Positions 1 to 7,902 of a stretch of DNA of 64,000 nt are shown here, piece by piece. The notes under the pieces are model-generated. The model did no database searches. It saw only the letters and a list, made by a program, of their open reading frames with translations, and was not told where the DNA came from. Every line of letters starts with the position of its first letter. Position 1 is the first letter of the stretch. The position numbers and the translations under genes were made by a program. Origin of the DNA: Melioribacteraceae bacterium 4301-Me. Lineage in GTDB: Bacteria; Bacteroidota; Ignavibacteria; Ignavibacteriales; Melioribacteraceae. The stretch spans positions 62,001 to 126,000 of the forward strand of contig JBGORM010000002.1 of assembly GCA_041538185.1 (NCBI GenBank), given 5' to 3'.

Positions 1-1258
1 TTAGTCGTCTTGCCATTTCGATTCGTAATTGCCCCATAATTGAAAGCGTTCTTAATTTTGGTCCGGACAAAATAAAAATTAAATCGCCGTTAGATGCTTT
101 CATTTTAGTTATAATATTGGATTTCTCTTTTTCTGTAAGGAATTTAGCAATAGGAGCATCAAGGTCGTTATCTTTTACTCGCATCCAAATTAGCCCACCT
201 GCCCCAAGTTTTTTAACATAGTCAGTTAGAACATCTAATTGGTTTCGAGTATAATCTCCGCATCCTTTTGCTAACAACCCAGTTAAGATTCCATTGTTTT
301 GCAGCGCATCTTTGAAGACTCTAAATTCTGTGTTATTTAATGCGTCATTTAAAGTTACCATTTCTAAGTCGAAACGAAGATCTGGTTTATCGCTGCCATA
401 TTTTTCCATTGCTTCATCAAAGGTTAGGCGTGGGATGGGAAGTTGCAATTGATAATTCATGATTTCTTTAAAGAACAATTGCATTAAACCTTCTACAATT
501 TCAAAGACCTCATCCACATCAACAAAAGACATTTCCACATCAATTTGAGTAAATTCAGGTTGCCTGTCAGCTCTTAGGTCTTCATCTCTGAAGCATTTTA
601 CTATTTGAAAATATCGGTCAAAACCGGAGACCATTAACAATTGCTTATACTGCTGCGGTGATTGAGGCAGGGCATAAAATTTACCTTTGTGTAATCTGCT
701 GGGGACTATAAAATCTCTTGCCCCTTCTGGTGTACTTTTCATTAGTACCGGGGTTTCAATCTCAACGAAATTATTTTGGTCGAAATACTTTCTGGTTAAT
801 TGATACATTTTATGCCGAAGCAATATATTGCTTTGCATTTTTGGTCTTCTTAAATCAATATAGCGGTATTTAAGTCGAATGTCTTCACTTACGTCAACAT
901 TGTCTTCAATTGGAAATGGTGGGGTTTCAGATTGGTTAAGAATTATTAGCTTGTCCACTTTAACATCAATAAATCCTGTAGGAATTTGTGGATTTTCAGT
1001 CCCCTCTGGTCTTTTTCTAACTTTGCCTTCGACAGAAATTACATATTCACTTCTTAGTTTTTTGGCTAACTCATGTGCTTCTGAATTATACGAAGGTTCA
1101 AAAACTATCTGAGTTATACCATATCTATCTCTTAAATCAATAAATATTACACCCCCTAAGTCTCGTCTCGTGTTGACCCATCCGTTCAACACTACTTCTT
1201 CACCTATATTTTTTTCTCTTAATTCTCCGCAGGTATGTGTTCTTCTTTTAAATTTCAT
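1..1258 (-). CDS. aspS: Aspartyl-tRNA synthetase, 3' end beyond window
   Basis: Charges tRNA-Asp (or tRNA-Asp/Asn) with aspartate in the cytoplasm. I translated the minus strand from the ATG at 1256-1258; the frame is open for 419 codons to the window edge. The N-terminus (MKFKRRTHTCGELREKNIGE) opens an OB-fold anticodon-binding domain, with GWVNTRRDLGGVIFIDLRDR at about residues 27-46. The class II catalytic core follows: RYIDLRRP, then FVEIETPVL and TPEGARDF (motif 2 region), LPQSPQQYKQLLM, and RYFQIVKCFRDEDLRADRQPEF with the ATP-binding arginine. The bacterial-type insertion (GAD domain) has begun by the cut. A Bacteroidetes-type promoter lies 36-67 bases upstream and TTGGAG precedes the start. 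Specificity for Asp alone versus Asp/Asn cannot be told. Confidence 0.95.
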   Translation of the reverse strand, partial: MKFKRRTHTCGELREKNIGEEVVLNGWVNTRRDLGGVIFIDLRDRYGITQIVFEPSYNSEAHELAKKLRSEYVISVEGKVRKRPEGTENPQIPTGFIDVKVDKLIILNQSETPPFPIEDNVDVSEDIRLKYRYIDLRRPKMQSNILLRHKMYQLTRKYFDQNNFVEIETPVLMKSTPEGARDFIVPSRLHKGKFYALPQSPQQYKQLLMVSGFDRYFQIVKCFRDEDLRADRQPEFTQIDVEMSFVDVDEVFEIVEGLMQLFFKEIMNYQLQLPIPRLTFDEAMEKYGSDKPDLRFDLEMVTLNDALNNTEFRVFKDALQNNGILTGLLAKGCGDYTRNQLDVLTDYVKKLGAGGLIWMRVKDNDLDAPIAKFLTEKEKSNIITKMKASNGDLIFILSGPKLRTLSIMGQLRIEMARRL

Positions 1259-1293
1259 TTTTATTTAATACTCCAATGAAAATTTTTTAGGCG

Positions 1294-1325
1294 CAAAGAT
1301 AACGATTTAAGTAAGGTTTAACAAA
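1294..1325 (-). promoter_or_regulatory. Bacteroidetes-type promoter of aspS
   Basis: On the minus strand the -7 element TATCTTTG (1294-1301) matches TAnnTTTG exactly, and TTTG (1322-1325) lies upstream with a 20-nt spacer, which is the Bacteroidota sigma-ABfr arrangement. Transcription would start near 1287 and leave a short leader that contains TTGGAG before the aspS ATG. Prediction from consensus only. Confidence 0.65.
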
Positions 1326-1402
1326 TAAACTTGTGCAGTTGAGTTTTTAATTATGAGCTTAAAAAGTTGATTTGAAATCTCCCGCCGTGTCGGAGTCTAT
1401 AA

Positions 1403-1440
1403 TTTATTATTTATTATTTATTATTTATTATTTATTATTT
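1403..1440. repeat. TTTATTA heptamer microsatellite
   Basis: Five perfect head-to-tail copies of the 7-base unit TTTATTA plus a partial copy, in the gap between aspS and the DUF3108 gene. It is all A/T and has no stem potential. Copy number could vary by slippage. No role is evident. Confidence 0.8.
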
Positions 1441-1531
1441 AATGTTTATAGGCAACTGAGATAATTTATTACAGCTTGTCAGCTTTGGAGGTAAATTTTT
1501 TATTGGAAAATTTAGATTGAATTTATAGGAT

Positions 1532-2353
1532 TTATTTTACTTTTGAAGTCAATTTAGCTGACAATCCCTCGTAATTTGTAAGTTCTGCATCAATAGAACC
1601 AATGATAATTTTAGTTTTTACTTTAACTGGAATTTTTAACTGGTCATCAGTCAACCAAATTAAAATACTGCCCTCACTTTTAAATAATCCGCCGGCAACA
1701 ACTAAAGGCTCAACAATTATGCAATCAAATTCACCTGCTGCAACTGAAACTCTTTCACGGCCTCTAAAAACGACATCAAGCGGATAAACTTTATCCTTAT
1801 AAAAATTTTGTAAGTTAAATTTGTCACCCGATTTCATTTCAGAATAGTCGAAAGTGCGGGCAAGATAAAAAGCAGAAAGTATGTCATTTACATATTGTGG
1901 TATTTCATAAGAACCTTCTGAGGTTTTAGCGATACCTCTTCTTTGGTCGAAAAATGCCGAGAAATCTCTTGAATACCCGCCTTCCCTAATATGTTGCTCG
2001 AACCTCCAGGGGAATATTCCTTCTGTGTCAAGGTAAGTAGCGTATCGGTCACGTACTTTATAAAATGGGTCAAAAGCAGAAACAGTGTTTACTTGGAATG
2101 TGATGTTGTAAACATCTCTCCCAGCAAGTTTAGAAATTTTTGGAATAGACATTTCAGCTACACCAGCAGTTACAAAGCCGTACTTAACATCAAAAGTTAA
2201 CTTTTCTCCAACGCTAAAAGCCTTGTTCTCAATTTTTCTGAAGGTCATTTTTTGTGCACTTAAATTATGCTGAGTGTTGGTGAGTAATAAGAACATTACA
2301 AATACTTTATAGTTATTTATTGCTGTGCGTCTTTTAAACATGTAAAATTCCAT
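1532..2353 (-). CDS. DUF3108-domain exported protein
   Basis: A 273-residue protein of the DUF3108 family; function unknown, usually periplasmic or envelope-associated. The N-terminus carries a basic stretch (FKRRTAINNYK) then a hydrophobic segment VFVMFLLLTN ending near an LSAQ cleavage-like site, so it is probably exported. The family core is visible: FSVGEKLTFDVKYGFVTAG (about residues 47-65), DPFYKVRDRYATYLD, the PWRFEQHIREGGY motif, and the C-terminal ILIWLTDDQLKIPVKVKTKI followed by AELTNYEG. It follows the GT9 gene by 15 bases on the same strand, so co-transcription with it and the glycosylase upstream is likely. A second ATG four codons in (2341) is equally possible as start; no clear ribosome site separates them. 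Confidence 0.8.
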   Translation of the reverse strand: MEFYMFKRRTAINNYKVFVMFLLLTNTQHNLSAQKMTFRKIENKAFSVGEKLTFDVKYGFVTAGVAEMSIPKISKLAGRDVYNITFQVNTVSAFDPFYKVRDRYATYLDTEGIFPWRFEQHIREGGYSRDFSAFFDQRRGIAKTSEGSYEIPQYVNDILSAFYLARTFDYSEMKSGDKFNLQNFYKDKVYPLDVVFRGRERVSVAAGEFDCIIVEPLVVAGGLFKSEGSILIWLTDDQLKIPVKVKTKIIIGSIDAELTNYEGLSAKLTSKVK

Positions 2354-2368
2354 TTGTAAGTGATGTAA

Positions 2369-3415
2369 TTAATTCTTTAAAAAGTTACTGATAGAAAGAA
2401 AAACTTTTTCAATATTTATGCTCTCCATACAATTTAATTTTTTACATTGAGCCAGTGTACATTTTTTACAATTAATTTCTGGTGTGAAAATTAATTTTTT
2501 AGTTGTGTATGGTCCCCATCTTTTAGGCGAGCATGAAATAATATTTGGATAGAAGCCCACTACTTTTTTCCCAAGCGCAGCAGCTAAATGAATTGGTCCT
2601 GTTGAATTGGATATAACAAGTTCTGCTTTATTTATTAGAGCAATCATTTCTTCAAGATTTGTTTGACCAGCCAAATTTTTTGTTTTTTGGTTTATAACAA
2701 GCTGATTACAGAGTGATTCTTCGTTCTTGCTTCCTGTTATTAAGATGATATCGACTATCATGTTGTGTACCAATAGTTCAATTAGTTCTTTGAATTTACC
2801 TATTGGGAGGTCGACAGCACTGCCACCGCTTCCAGGATGACAAATAATCATTTTTTCGTTCTGTTTGACCGGTATTTCGTTTAATAGATTTTCTACAAAT
2901 TGTTCACTTTTTTTGGTGACATGTAGATTAAAAGAAACATTGTTTTCGTTAATGTTTTCATCAATTCCAATACTTTTCAGCATTCGAACATTAAATTCTA
3001 ATTCATGCCGCTGCCCATATTTCCTGTGTTCATAAATTTTTTTATTGAAAAAAAAGGAATACCACCTGTATGCTGTACCGATGCGAACCTTTATTTTCGA
3101 TAGGAAAATTACTAATGCAATTAAAAATGAAGGTGAAGCAACTATGCAAACATCGTATTTGTTTTTTAATTGTTTAACGTTTGCTATAACTTTTCCCAAA
3201 AATCCAAATAAATACTTTTTGTCTTCATTTTTTAGAGTTATAGTTTTATCTATAAAAGGGTTGTTTTGAGTGAGACTTTTAGTATACTCTCTCAATAAGA
3301 AGGTTATTTTGGAGTTTGGGTAATGCTTTTTAATTAAAGTGACCAATGGTAAGGTAAGAACCACATCTCCAATGCGGTCGGTTCTAACAATGAGGATATT
3401 ATTATATTTTGTCAT
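2369..3415 (-). CDS. Glycosyltransferase family 9 (heptosyltransferase-like)
   Basis: 348 residues of the GT9 ADP-heptose:LPS heptosyltransferase family, which adds sugars to the lipopolysaccharide inner core from the cytoplasmic side. Seen: the N-terminal ILIVRTDRIGDVVLTLPL (GD-x-LLTLP-type motif, residues 7-24), the C-terminal-domain IICHPGSGGSAVDLPIGKF in the nucleotide-binding half, and the classical NKAELVISNSTGPIHLAAALGKKVVGFY (about 266-293). The C-terminus has a cysteine cluster (CKKCTLAQCKKLNC), common in this family. Its ATG overlaps the stop codon of the upstream glycosylase by four bases (ATGA), so the two are translationally coupled. The exact donor sugar and acceptor cannot be read from sequence. 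Confidence 0.88.
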   Translation of the reverse strand: MTKYNNILIVRTDRIGDVVLTLPLVTLIKKHYPNSKITFLLREYTKSLTQNNPFIDKTITLKNEDKKYLFGFLGKVIANVKQLKNKYDVCIVASPSFLIALVIFLSKIKVRIGTAYRWYSFFFNKKIYEHRKYGQRHELEFNVRMLKSIGIDENINENNVSFNLHVTKKSEQFVENLLNEIPVKQNEKMIICHPGSGGSAVDLPIGKFKELIELLVHNMIVDIILITGSKNEESLCNQLVINQKTKNLAGQTNLEEMIALINKAELVISNSTGPIHLAAALGKKVVGFYPNIISCSPKRWGPYTTKKLIFTPEINCKKCTLAQCKKLNCMESINIEKVFLSISNFLKN

Positions 3416-4047
3416 TTTTTGGATACGAACAAGTTATCTTTAATGTAGAAGCGCCATGGTAAATCTACTGATTTTTTAATACCTATTCTTGTTGTAATAA
3501 CAATTTTATTTACTGGCGTTTTATTATTGTTAAGCAGAAAAATATCATTGCCCATTAAGTTAGTCCCATTATCTTTTTTTGTAATTTTAAGAGCGCTGCA
3601 AACTTTAGCCGGTCCATTTGTTAAATTTTCGAACCCATCTTTCAATGAAAGCTCTCTTTTACCAAATCTGTTTTTAATCATTGTATCTATGCCAAGTATT
3701 GGTTCTATTGCTCTAATTAAAACAGCTTGACCCCTATCCTTTTCGCCGGTAACTATGTTGCAGCAATAGTGCATGCCATAAGTAAAGTAGACATATAATA
3801 AGCCACCTGGTAAGAACATAACTTCGTTTCTTTTTGTTTTACCAATAAATGTATGCGCTGCTTGATCAATCGAACCATCATACGCTTCTACTTCAACAAT
3901 TTTCCCCACAAGAAAGATTTTGCCAATTCGTCGTACTAAAAATTTACCTAACAAATCTGGTGCGACTTCAGTAGAATGCCTTAAATAAAATTTTTGAGGC
4001 AGTTTATTGTTAAAATCGATGTGCAGCATAAGAATTATTTCAAACAA
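3412..4047 (-). CDS. DNA-3-methyladenine glycosylase (AAG/MPG family)
   Basis: A 211-residue alkyladenine DNA glycosylase that removes 3-methyladenine, hypoxanthine and related bases to start base-excision repair. Family landmarks: LAPDLLGK-like VAPDLLGKFLVRR (about 28-40), GKIVEVEAYDGSIDQAAHTFIG with the catalytic Glu and the substrate-pocket His, RNEVMFLPGGLLYVYFTYGMHYCCNIVTG with the YV-Y-YGMH signature, GQAVLIRAIEP, and NGPAKVCSAL. Length is normal for the bacterial enzyme. The listed ATG gives MFEIIL before MLHIDF; the internal ATG at 4029 is an alternative start. The gene heads an overlapping unit with the GT9 gene, an unusual but simple partnership with no obvious functional link. Confidence 0.92.
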   Translation of the reverse strand: MFEIILMLHIDFNNKLPQKFYLRHSTEVAPDLLGKFLVRRIGKIFLVGKIVEVEAYDGSIDQAAHTFIGKTKRNEVMFLPGGLLYVYFTYGMHYCCNIVTGEKDRGQAVLIRAIEPILGIDTMIKNRFGKRELSLKDGFENLTNGPAKVCSALKITKKDNGTNLMGNDIFLLNNNKTPVNKIVITTRIGIKKSVDLPWRFYIKDNLFVSKK

Positions 4048-4101
4048 TGTTCTTGAATAGCCATAATGAAAATAATAAAAATTGGATTAACCCTAAAAAT
4101 C

Positions 4102-4134
4102 TTTGATTATTGTTAAAGCAATAATGTGTATTTG
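4102..4134 (+). promoter_or_regulatory. Possible promoter of the pabB/pabC pair
   Basis: TTTG (4102-4105), a 21-nt spacer, then TGTATTTG (4127-4134), which matches the Bacteroidota -7 consensus TAnnTTTG at seven of eight positions. It would give a leader of roughly 90-110 bases. Weak evidence; it is the best match in the gap. Confidence 0.3.
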
Positions 4135-4228
4135 CCGTGCCACGAGTAAACTAAGTGAACATTGAATTATAAAAAATTACCTGTCTAAAATTAGAGTTGT
4201 TGAGGGAGAATTTTTTAAAGTATATTTT

Positions 4229-5230
4229 TTGTTAAACAAACTTACAATTACTTCTGTTATGAAAAATTCAATCGGCACAGCTATTAAATTAATGAACGAA
4301 TATGGAAGAGAATGTGTACCATTTCTTTTTATTATTGATTTTGAAATGGAAAAACCAGTTATAGTAAAACTAAACGAAGCTGCATCGTTAAACATTTATT
4401 ACGAAATAAATGAATTAGCAATAAATGCTGAAAAAACAAAAGAAGATATTACCCTAAAAAAATTTCCCATTTCTTTCTCTACTTATAAAAAGGCATTTAA
4501 AAGAGTTTATGACGAAATTTATGCCGGTAACACTTACTTAATTAATCTTACATTTCCAACTAAAATTGAGACTAATTTAACTTTATCGGACATATACCTT
4601 AAAAGTCGTGCTAAATATAAGCTTTTGTACAAAAATGAATTTGTTGTTTTTTCCCCAGAAACATTTGTAAAAATTAATAATGGTGTAATTTCATCCTATC
4701 CAATGAAAGGTACGATTGATGCATCAATTCCAAATGCAGAAGAGAAAATATTAAATGATGAAAAAGAAATTGCCGAGCATAACACAGTAGTAGACCTTAT
4801 CCGAAATGATTTAAGTATGATATCGAAAAATGTTAGAGTAGAAAAATTTAGATACATAGATAGATTGACTACGAATGAAAAGACATTGCTTCAGGTAAGT
4901 TCAAAAATAGTTGGCGAGTTGGAAACTAATTACAGCGAGAAAATAGGTGATATTATATTTAATTTGCTTCCAGCCGGTTCAGTAAGCGGTGCTCCCAAGA
5001 AAAAAACAGTCGAGATAATTCGTAGCGTTGAATTGCAGCCAAGAGGTTATTATACGGGTATTTTCGGTGTTTGTGATGGTAAAAACCTTGATAGTGCTGT
5101 AATGATTCGGTTCATTGAAAATGTTGACGATGAACTAATTTACAGAAGCGGCGGCGGAATCACTTACATGAGTGTTCCACACTTAGAATATCAAGAATTA
5201 GTTAATAAAGTTTATGTGCCGACTAATTGA
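4229..5230 (+). CDS. pabB: Aminodeoxychorismate synthase component I
   Basis: Converts chorismate (with ammonia from a PabA-type partner) to 4-amino-4-deoxychorismate on the way to p-aminobenzoate and folate. This is the chorismate-binding domain of the TrpE/PabB/MenF superfamily in a short 333-residue form. Seen: IYAGNTYLINLTFPT (about residues 102-116, the YaGdiyQvNLt motif), FSPETFVKINNGVISSYPMKGTIDAS (about 140-165, S-P-E-x-F and the KGT motif), EIAEHNTVVDLIRNDLS with the DLIRND signature, LPAGSVSGAPKKKTVEII, PRGYYTGIFG, and the final YRSGGGITYMSVP. The short N-terminus is typical of stand-alone PabB rather than TrpE. The called start is TTG at 4229; an ATG at 4259 is an alternative and neither has a strong ribosome site. 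The 3' end overlaps the pabC-like gene by 17 bases. Confidence 0.88.
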   Translation: MLNKLTITSVMKNSIGTAIKLMNEYGRECVPFLFIIDFEMEKPVIVKLNEAASLNIYYEINELAINAEKTKEDITLKKFPISFSTYKKAFKRVYDEIYAGNTYLINLTFPTKIETNLTLSDIYLKSRAKYKLLYKNEFVVFSPETFVKINNGVISSYPMKGTIDASIPNAEEKILNDEKEIAEHNTVVDLIRNDLSMISKNVRVEKFRYIDRLTTNEKTLLQVSSKIVGELETNYSEKIGDIIFNLLPAGSVSGAPKKKTVEIIRSVELQPRGYYTGIFGVCDGKNLDSAVMIRFIENVDDELIYRSGGGITYMSVPHLEYQELVNKVYVPTN

Positions 5231-5810
5231 AAGTATTAAAGTATATAGAAGAAAGTTATGGAATATAAAGTACCATAACTACAGAATGAATAATTCGCGC
5301 AGGCAATTGTTTGGCGCTGAAGATGAAATTGATTTATCAAAAGAGATTGTTGTTCCTCAAATTATTTCCAATGAACTTTATAAATGCAGAGTAGTATATT
5401 CCAATAAAATTCTCTCAGTAGAATTTATTCCTTATTTGAAGAAAAAAATTACCAGCTTAGAAATTGTTACTAACAATTTAATTTGTTATGACCACAAATA
5501 TGAAAACAGAGAAGAAATTAATAAGCTTTTGTATTCTAAACGCTGCGATGAAATTTTAATTGTAAAAAATAATTTAATAACTGACGCATCATTTGCTAAT
5601 GTTGTTTTGAGTGATGGCAAGGTTTATTTAACCCCGGCCTCTCCGCTGCTAAAAGGAACAAAAAGAGCAAAATTGTTAGAAGAAGGGTTAATTAAGGAAG
5701 AAGAGATTCCACTTAGTGACCTAAGAAAATTTAAATATGCTTATTTAATCAATGCAATGCTAGATCTCGAAGAAAGCAACAAGGTATTGATTGAGAATAT
5801 TATGCAATAA
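5214..5810 (+). CDS. pabC: Class IV aminotransferase, 4-amino-4-deoxychorismate lyase-like
   Basis: Likely releases pyruvate from aminodeoxychorismate to give p-aminobenzoate, completing the step begun by the overlapping pabB. It is a fold-type IV PLP enzyme of 198 residues, shorter than classical PabC (around 270) but like the lyase half of fused PabB-PabC proteins. Seen: the opening RLIESIKV and HNYRMNNSRRQLFG (about 22-35), ICYDHKYENREEIN carrying the probable PLP lysine in HKY (about residue 93), DEILIVKNNLITDASFANVV (PLP phosphate-binding region) and YLTPASPLLKGTKRAKLLEEG. A close branched-chain or D-amino-acid aminotransferase role is possible, but the pabB overlap favours folate synthesis. 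Confidence 0.78.
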   Translation: MCRLIESIKVYRRKLWNIKYHNYRMNNSRRQLFGAEDEIDLSKEIVVPQIISNELYKCRVVYSNKILSVEFIPYLKKKITSLEIVTNNLICYDHKYENREEINKLLYSKRCDEILIVKNNLITDASFANVVLSDGKVYLTPASPLLKGTKRAKLLEEGLIKEEEIPLSDLRKFKYAYLINAMLDLEESNKVLIENIMQ

Positions 5811-5865
5811 AACCGTCTACATTAATTAAAATGAACTTTCTTAGAATATAGTTAAAAATTTACAG

Positions 5866-6603
5866 CTACAATTGGAGTTTTTTTTTGGCTTCTTCAGCTA
5901 TTTCAGCAGAGACTAAAATTCTACCGCAAGATTCACAAGAATACATTCTTTTGTTCTGTTTAATCTCGAGTTGCCTTTGCGGTGGAACAACATTATGGCA
6001 TCCTTCGCAAGCTGAGCGAATAACAGCTACTACTGCTTTTCCACCTAATGCTTTTCTAATTCTCATATAAATATTGTAATCAGCTTTTTTTACCCTTAAG
6101 GCAGTTTTCTCTCTCTTATCTTTTAGTTTTATTTCTTCTCTTTCGTTTGCCTTTATTATTTGTTTTAACTCTGTTTCTTTTTCTTTTAATTCAACCATCA
6201 AACTGTCAAGCTGAGGAGTAAGATCCTCAATCTCTTTTTTTAATTTTTGAATTAAGTTTTCTAATTCATCACTTTCAGCATTAAGTTTTGCTATTTCTTC
6301 TTCTGAATGATCAATTTCTTTAGTTAAGGCGTCGTATTCTTTGTTGTTTCTAACTTGATAGAGTTGTGATTTGAACTTTTTTAAATTGGCCTTTAGGCGT
6401 TCGACTTCATTGTCATTGTTTTTTCTTTTATCAAGTGATTTTTTCTTCTCTTTTTCTTTTTCTTCAATTTGTCCTTTAATTGCTTGTATTTGATTGTTTA
6501 GTTCGTTTACTGCAATTGGTAAATCACCCCGAAGTTCTTCGAGTTCATCAAGCTGATCGTCAATCAGCTGTAATTCATAAAGTGTGATAAGTCGCTCTTG
6601 CAA
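5866..6603 (-). CDS. Coiled-coil zinc-ribbon protein (C4-type, DUF164 family)
   Basis: 245 residues: an almost continuous heptad-rich, highly charged coiled coil (about 30-165) followed by a C4 zinc ribbon with Cys199/Cys202 and Cys223/Cys226. The family signature EYDALTKEI (about 89-97) is present at the coil turn. Such proteins form a long hairpin with the zinc ribbon at one end; members are thought to act as RNA- or nucleic-acid-related adaptors, but the biochemical role is not settled. It lies 19 bases downstream of the Nif3 gene on the same strand, a pairing found in many bacteria, so a shared function is likely. It ends tail-to-tail against pabC with no clear terminator between. Confidence 0.85.
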   Translation of the reverse strand: MQERLITLYELQLIDDQLDELEELRGDLPIAVNELNNQIQAIKGQIEEKEKEKKKSLDKRKNNDNEVERLKANLKKFKSQLYQVRNNKEYDALTKEIDHSEEEIAKLNAESDELENLIQKLKKEIEDLTPQLDSLMVELKEKETELKQIIKANEREEIKLKDKREKTALRVKKADYNIYMRIRKALGGKAVVAVIRSACEGCHNVVPPQRQLEIKQNKRMYSCESCGRILVSAEIAEEAKKKLQL

Positions 6604-6622
6604 TTTATATTACTCCTTAATA

Positions 6623-7729
6623 TTAATAATATTTTATTGGATTAGTAGTGCCGCTAAATTTAAATACACTTATGGATTTATTATTTCCTAAGAAGCTTTC
6701 AATTTTCTTTTTTACTGCATCTAAGGAAAAAATTTCGGTTTCATAGTGACCGGCATCTATTAAAAGAATTTTGCCTTCAGCTTTCTGAAAAACGTGATAT
6801 TTAATGTCCGCTGTTATAAAAGAGTCCGCCTGAGCGTTTATTGCAGCAGCTAATAAATCCGAACCGCTGCCTCCACAAACAGCTACTTTTTTTATTTTTT
6901 TGTTTTTATTGCTGCAATATCGAAATGATTTCAGCTTGAGATTAATTGCCACGTAATCTAAAAACTCATCTACAGTTAACTCCTTTTCTAATTGTCCAAT
7001 TGCTCCCATTCCGTAGTTGACATTCTTATTTTTAAGTAAATATACGTCGTAAGCCGGCTCTTCATAAGGATGAGCGTTTAACACAGCAGAAATTACCGCA
7101 TTCAAATTCCAAGAATCGACAATAAATTCTAATTTAAGTTCGTCAACTTTTTCGTAAGTGTTTTTTTTGCCGATTGTTGGATTAGATTTTGCGGAGCCTT
7201 TAAATGTGCCTATGCCTTTAGACCTAAAACTGCAATTATCATATTCCCCAATAGTACCCGCACCAGCATTAAATGCAGCATAAGCTACTTCTTCTGCTTT
7301 ATCTAATGGGACAAAAACTGCGACTTTAAATTGGTTGGCTTCTTGATTTTCCAAAAAGTCGATATTCTTAAGCTTTAGTTTTTTAGCTAATGCAAATGAA
7401 ACCCCATCCTTAGTGAAATCTAAGTTTGTATGGGCAGAGTAAACAGTTATATTATTTATTATGATTGATTCAATTAGTTTAGATGTTGGGTCGTCTTGAA
7501 TATTGATTTTTTTTAATGGAAGGAATATTAAAGGATGATGAGTAAAAATAAAGTTACATTTTTTGTTTATGGCTTCTTGCAGAACCTCGTTATTGAGCTC
7601 TAAGCAAAGCATTATGTTTTTTAACTTTGCATTTTTAGAGCCTACTTGAAGGCCTACATTATCTTTATCCCATGCTGCACCAGGCGGTGCCCATTTTTCG
7701 AGGTATTTTGCCAAATCTCCTGTGGTCAT
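6623..7729 (-). CDS. Nif3-like dinuclear metal-centre protein
   Basis: A 368-residue member of the Nif3/YbgI/DUF34 family, which forms hexameric toroids with a two-metal site; molecular function is still debated (GTP cyclohydrolase type-1-like naming is annotation legacy). Metal ligands are visible: THHP with His64/His65, AHTNLD with His100 and Asp104, and the C-terminal DAGHYETE near residue 332. Its length reflects the inserted central CutA-like/PII-like domain (about 130-235, containing HPYEEPAYDVY), as in the longer bacterial forms. AACGGSGSDLL-type glycine loop (VAVCGGSGSDLL) precedes the last ligands. The ATG at 7727-7729 sits only five bases from the T-tract of an intrinsic terminator, so expression probably depends on read-through (see the leader features). 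Confidence 0.9.
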   Translation of the reverse strand: MTTGDLAKYLEKWAPPGAAWDKDNVGLQVGSKNAKLKNIMLCLELNNEVLQEAINKKCNFIFTHHPLIFLPLKKINIQDDPTSKLIESIIINNITVYSAHTNLDFTKDGVSFALAKKLKLKNIDFLENQEANQFKVAVFVPLDKAEEVAYAAFNAGAGTIGEYDNCSFRSKGIGTFKGSAKSNPTIGKKNTYEKVDELKLEFIVDSWNLNAVISAVLNAHPYEEPAYDVYLLKNKNVNYGMGAIGQLEKELTVDEFLDYVAINLKLKSFRYCSNKNKKIKKVAVCGGSGSDLLAAAINAQADSFITADIKYHVFQKAEGKILLIDAGHYETEIFSLDAVKKKIESFLGNNKSISVFKFSGTTNPIKYY

Positions 7730-7732
7730 ATA

Positions 7733-7771
7733 TAAAAAAAATGCACTCCTTAAAATCTTGGGAGTGCATTT
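7733..7771 (-). terminator. Intrinsic terminator/attenuator just before the Nif3 gene
   Basis: On the minus strand an 11-bp perfect stem (AAATGCACTCC, 7761-7771, with GGAGTGCATTT, 7739-7749) closes an 11-nt loop and runs straight into a tract of eight Ts (including stem Ts) ending at 7734. The downstream arm contains AAGGAG. It could end ispG transcripts, or act as an attenuator for the Nif3/zinc-ribbon pair whose ATG begins at 7729. Confidence 0.85.
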
Positions 7772-7838
7772 ATTCGTTCAAACTTTTGACTGCTTGAGAA
7801 TTTCTCTTCTCTTCCTCTGAAAGTGTTTTTAATCTCAT
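7770..7838 (-). CDS. 22-codon leader-like small ORF
   Basis: A very short frame: ATG at 7836-7838, 22 sense codons and TAA at 7770-7772, read as MRLKTLSEEEKRNS followed by QAVKSLNE. It begins about five bases after the predicted transcription start and its stop codon overlaps the base of the terminator stem. The peptide is hydrophilic with a predicted helix and has no run of one amino acid, so classic amino-acid attenuation is not indicated. No ribosome site fits in the short leader; a leaderless start would be needed. It may be a leader peptide, an independent microprotein or chance. Low confidence that it is translated. Confidence 0.3.
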   Translation of the reverse strand: MRLKTLSEEEKRNSQAVKSLNE

Positions 7839-7849
7839 ATTTTAGTGTA

Positions 7850-7880
7850 CAAATATATACTTTTGGCAAGTTATCTACAA
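7850..7880 (-). promoter_or_regulatory. Bacteroidetes-type promoter upstream of Nif3 leader
   Basis: Minus-strand TATATTTG (7850-7857) matches TAnnTTTG exactly, and TTG (7878-7880) lies upstream with a 20-nt spacer. The start of transcription is expected near 7843. It lies in the gap after ispG, so it would serve the small ORF and, past the terminator, the Nif3 and zinc-ribbon genes. Confidence 0.55.
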
Positions 7881-7902
7881 GAGCATAAATTTTAGCAGAT
7901 TA

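Noticed and set aside
879..1112. 77-codon plus-strand frame
   Set aside because: It is antisense to aspS, whose protein sequence is unmistakable through this stretch, and its translation has no domain.
1403..1440. CRISPR-like array
   Set aside because: Unit length is 7 with no spacers; it is a microsatellite. No cas genes or true arrays were seen anywhere in the window.
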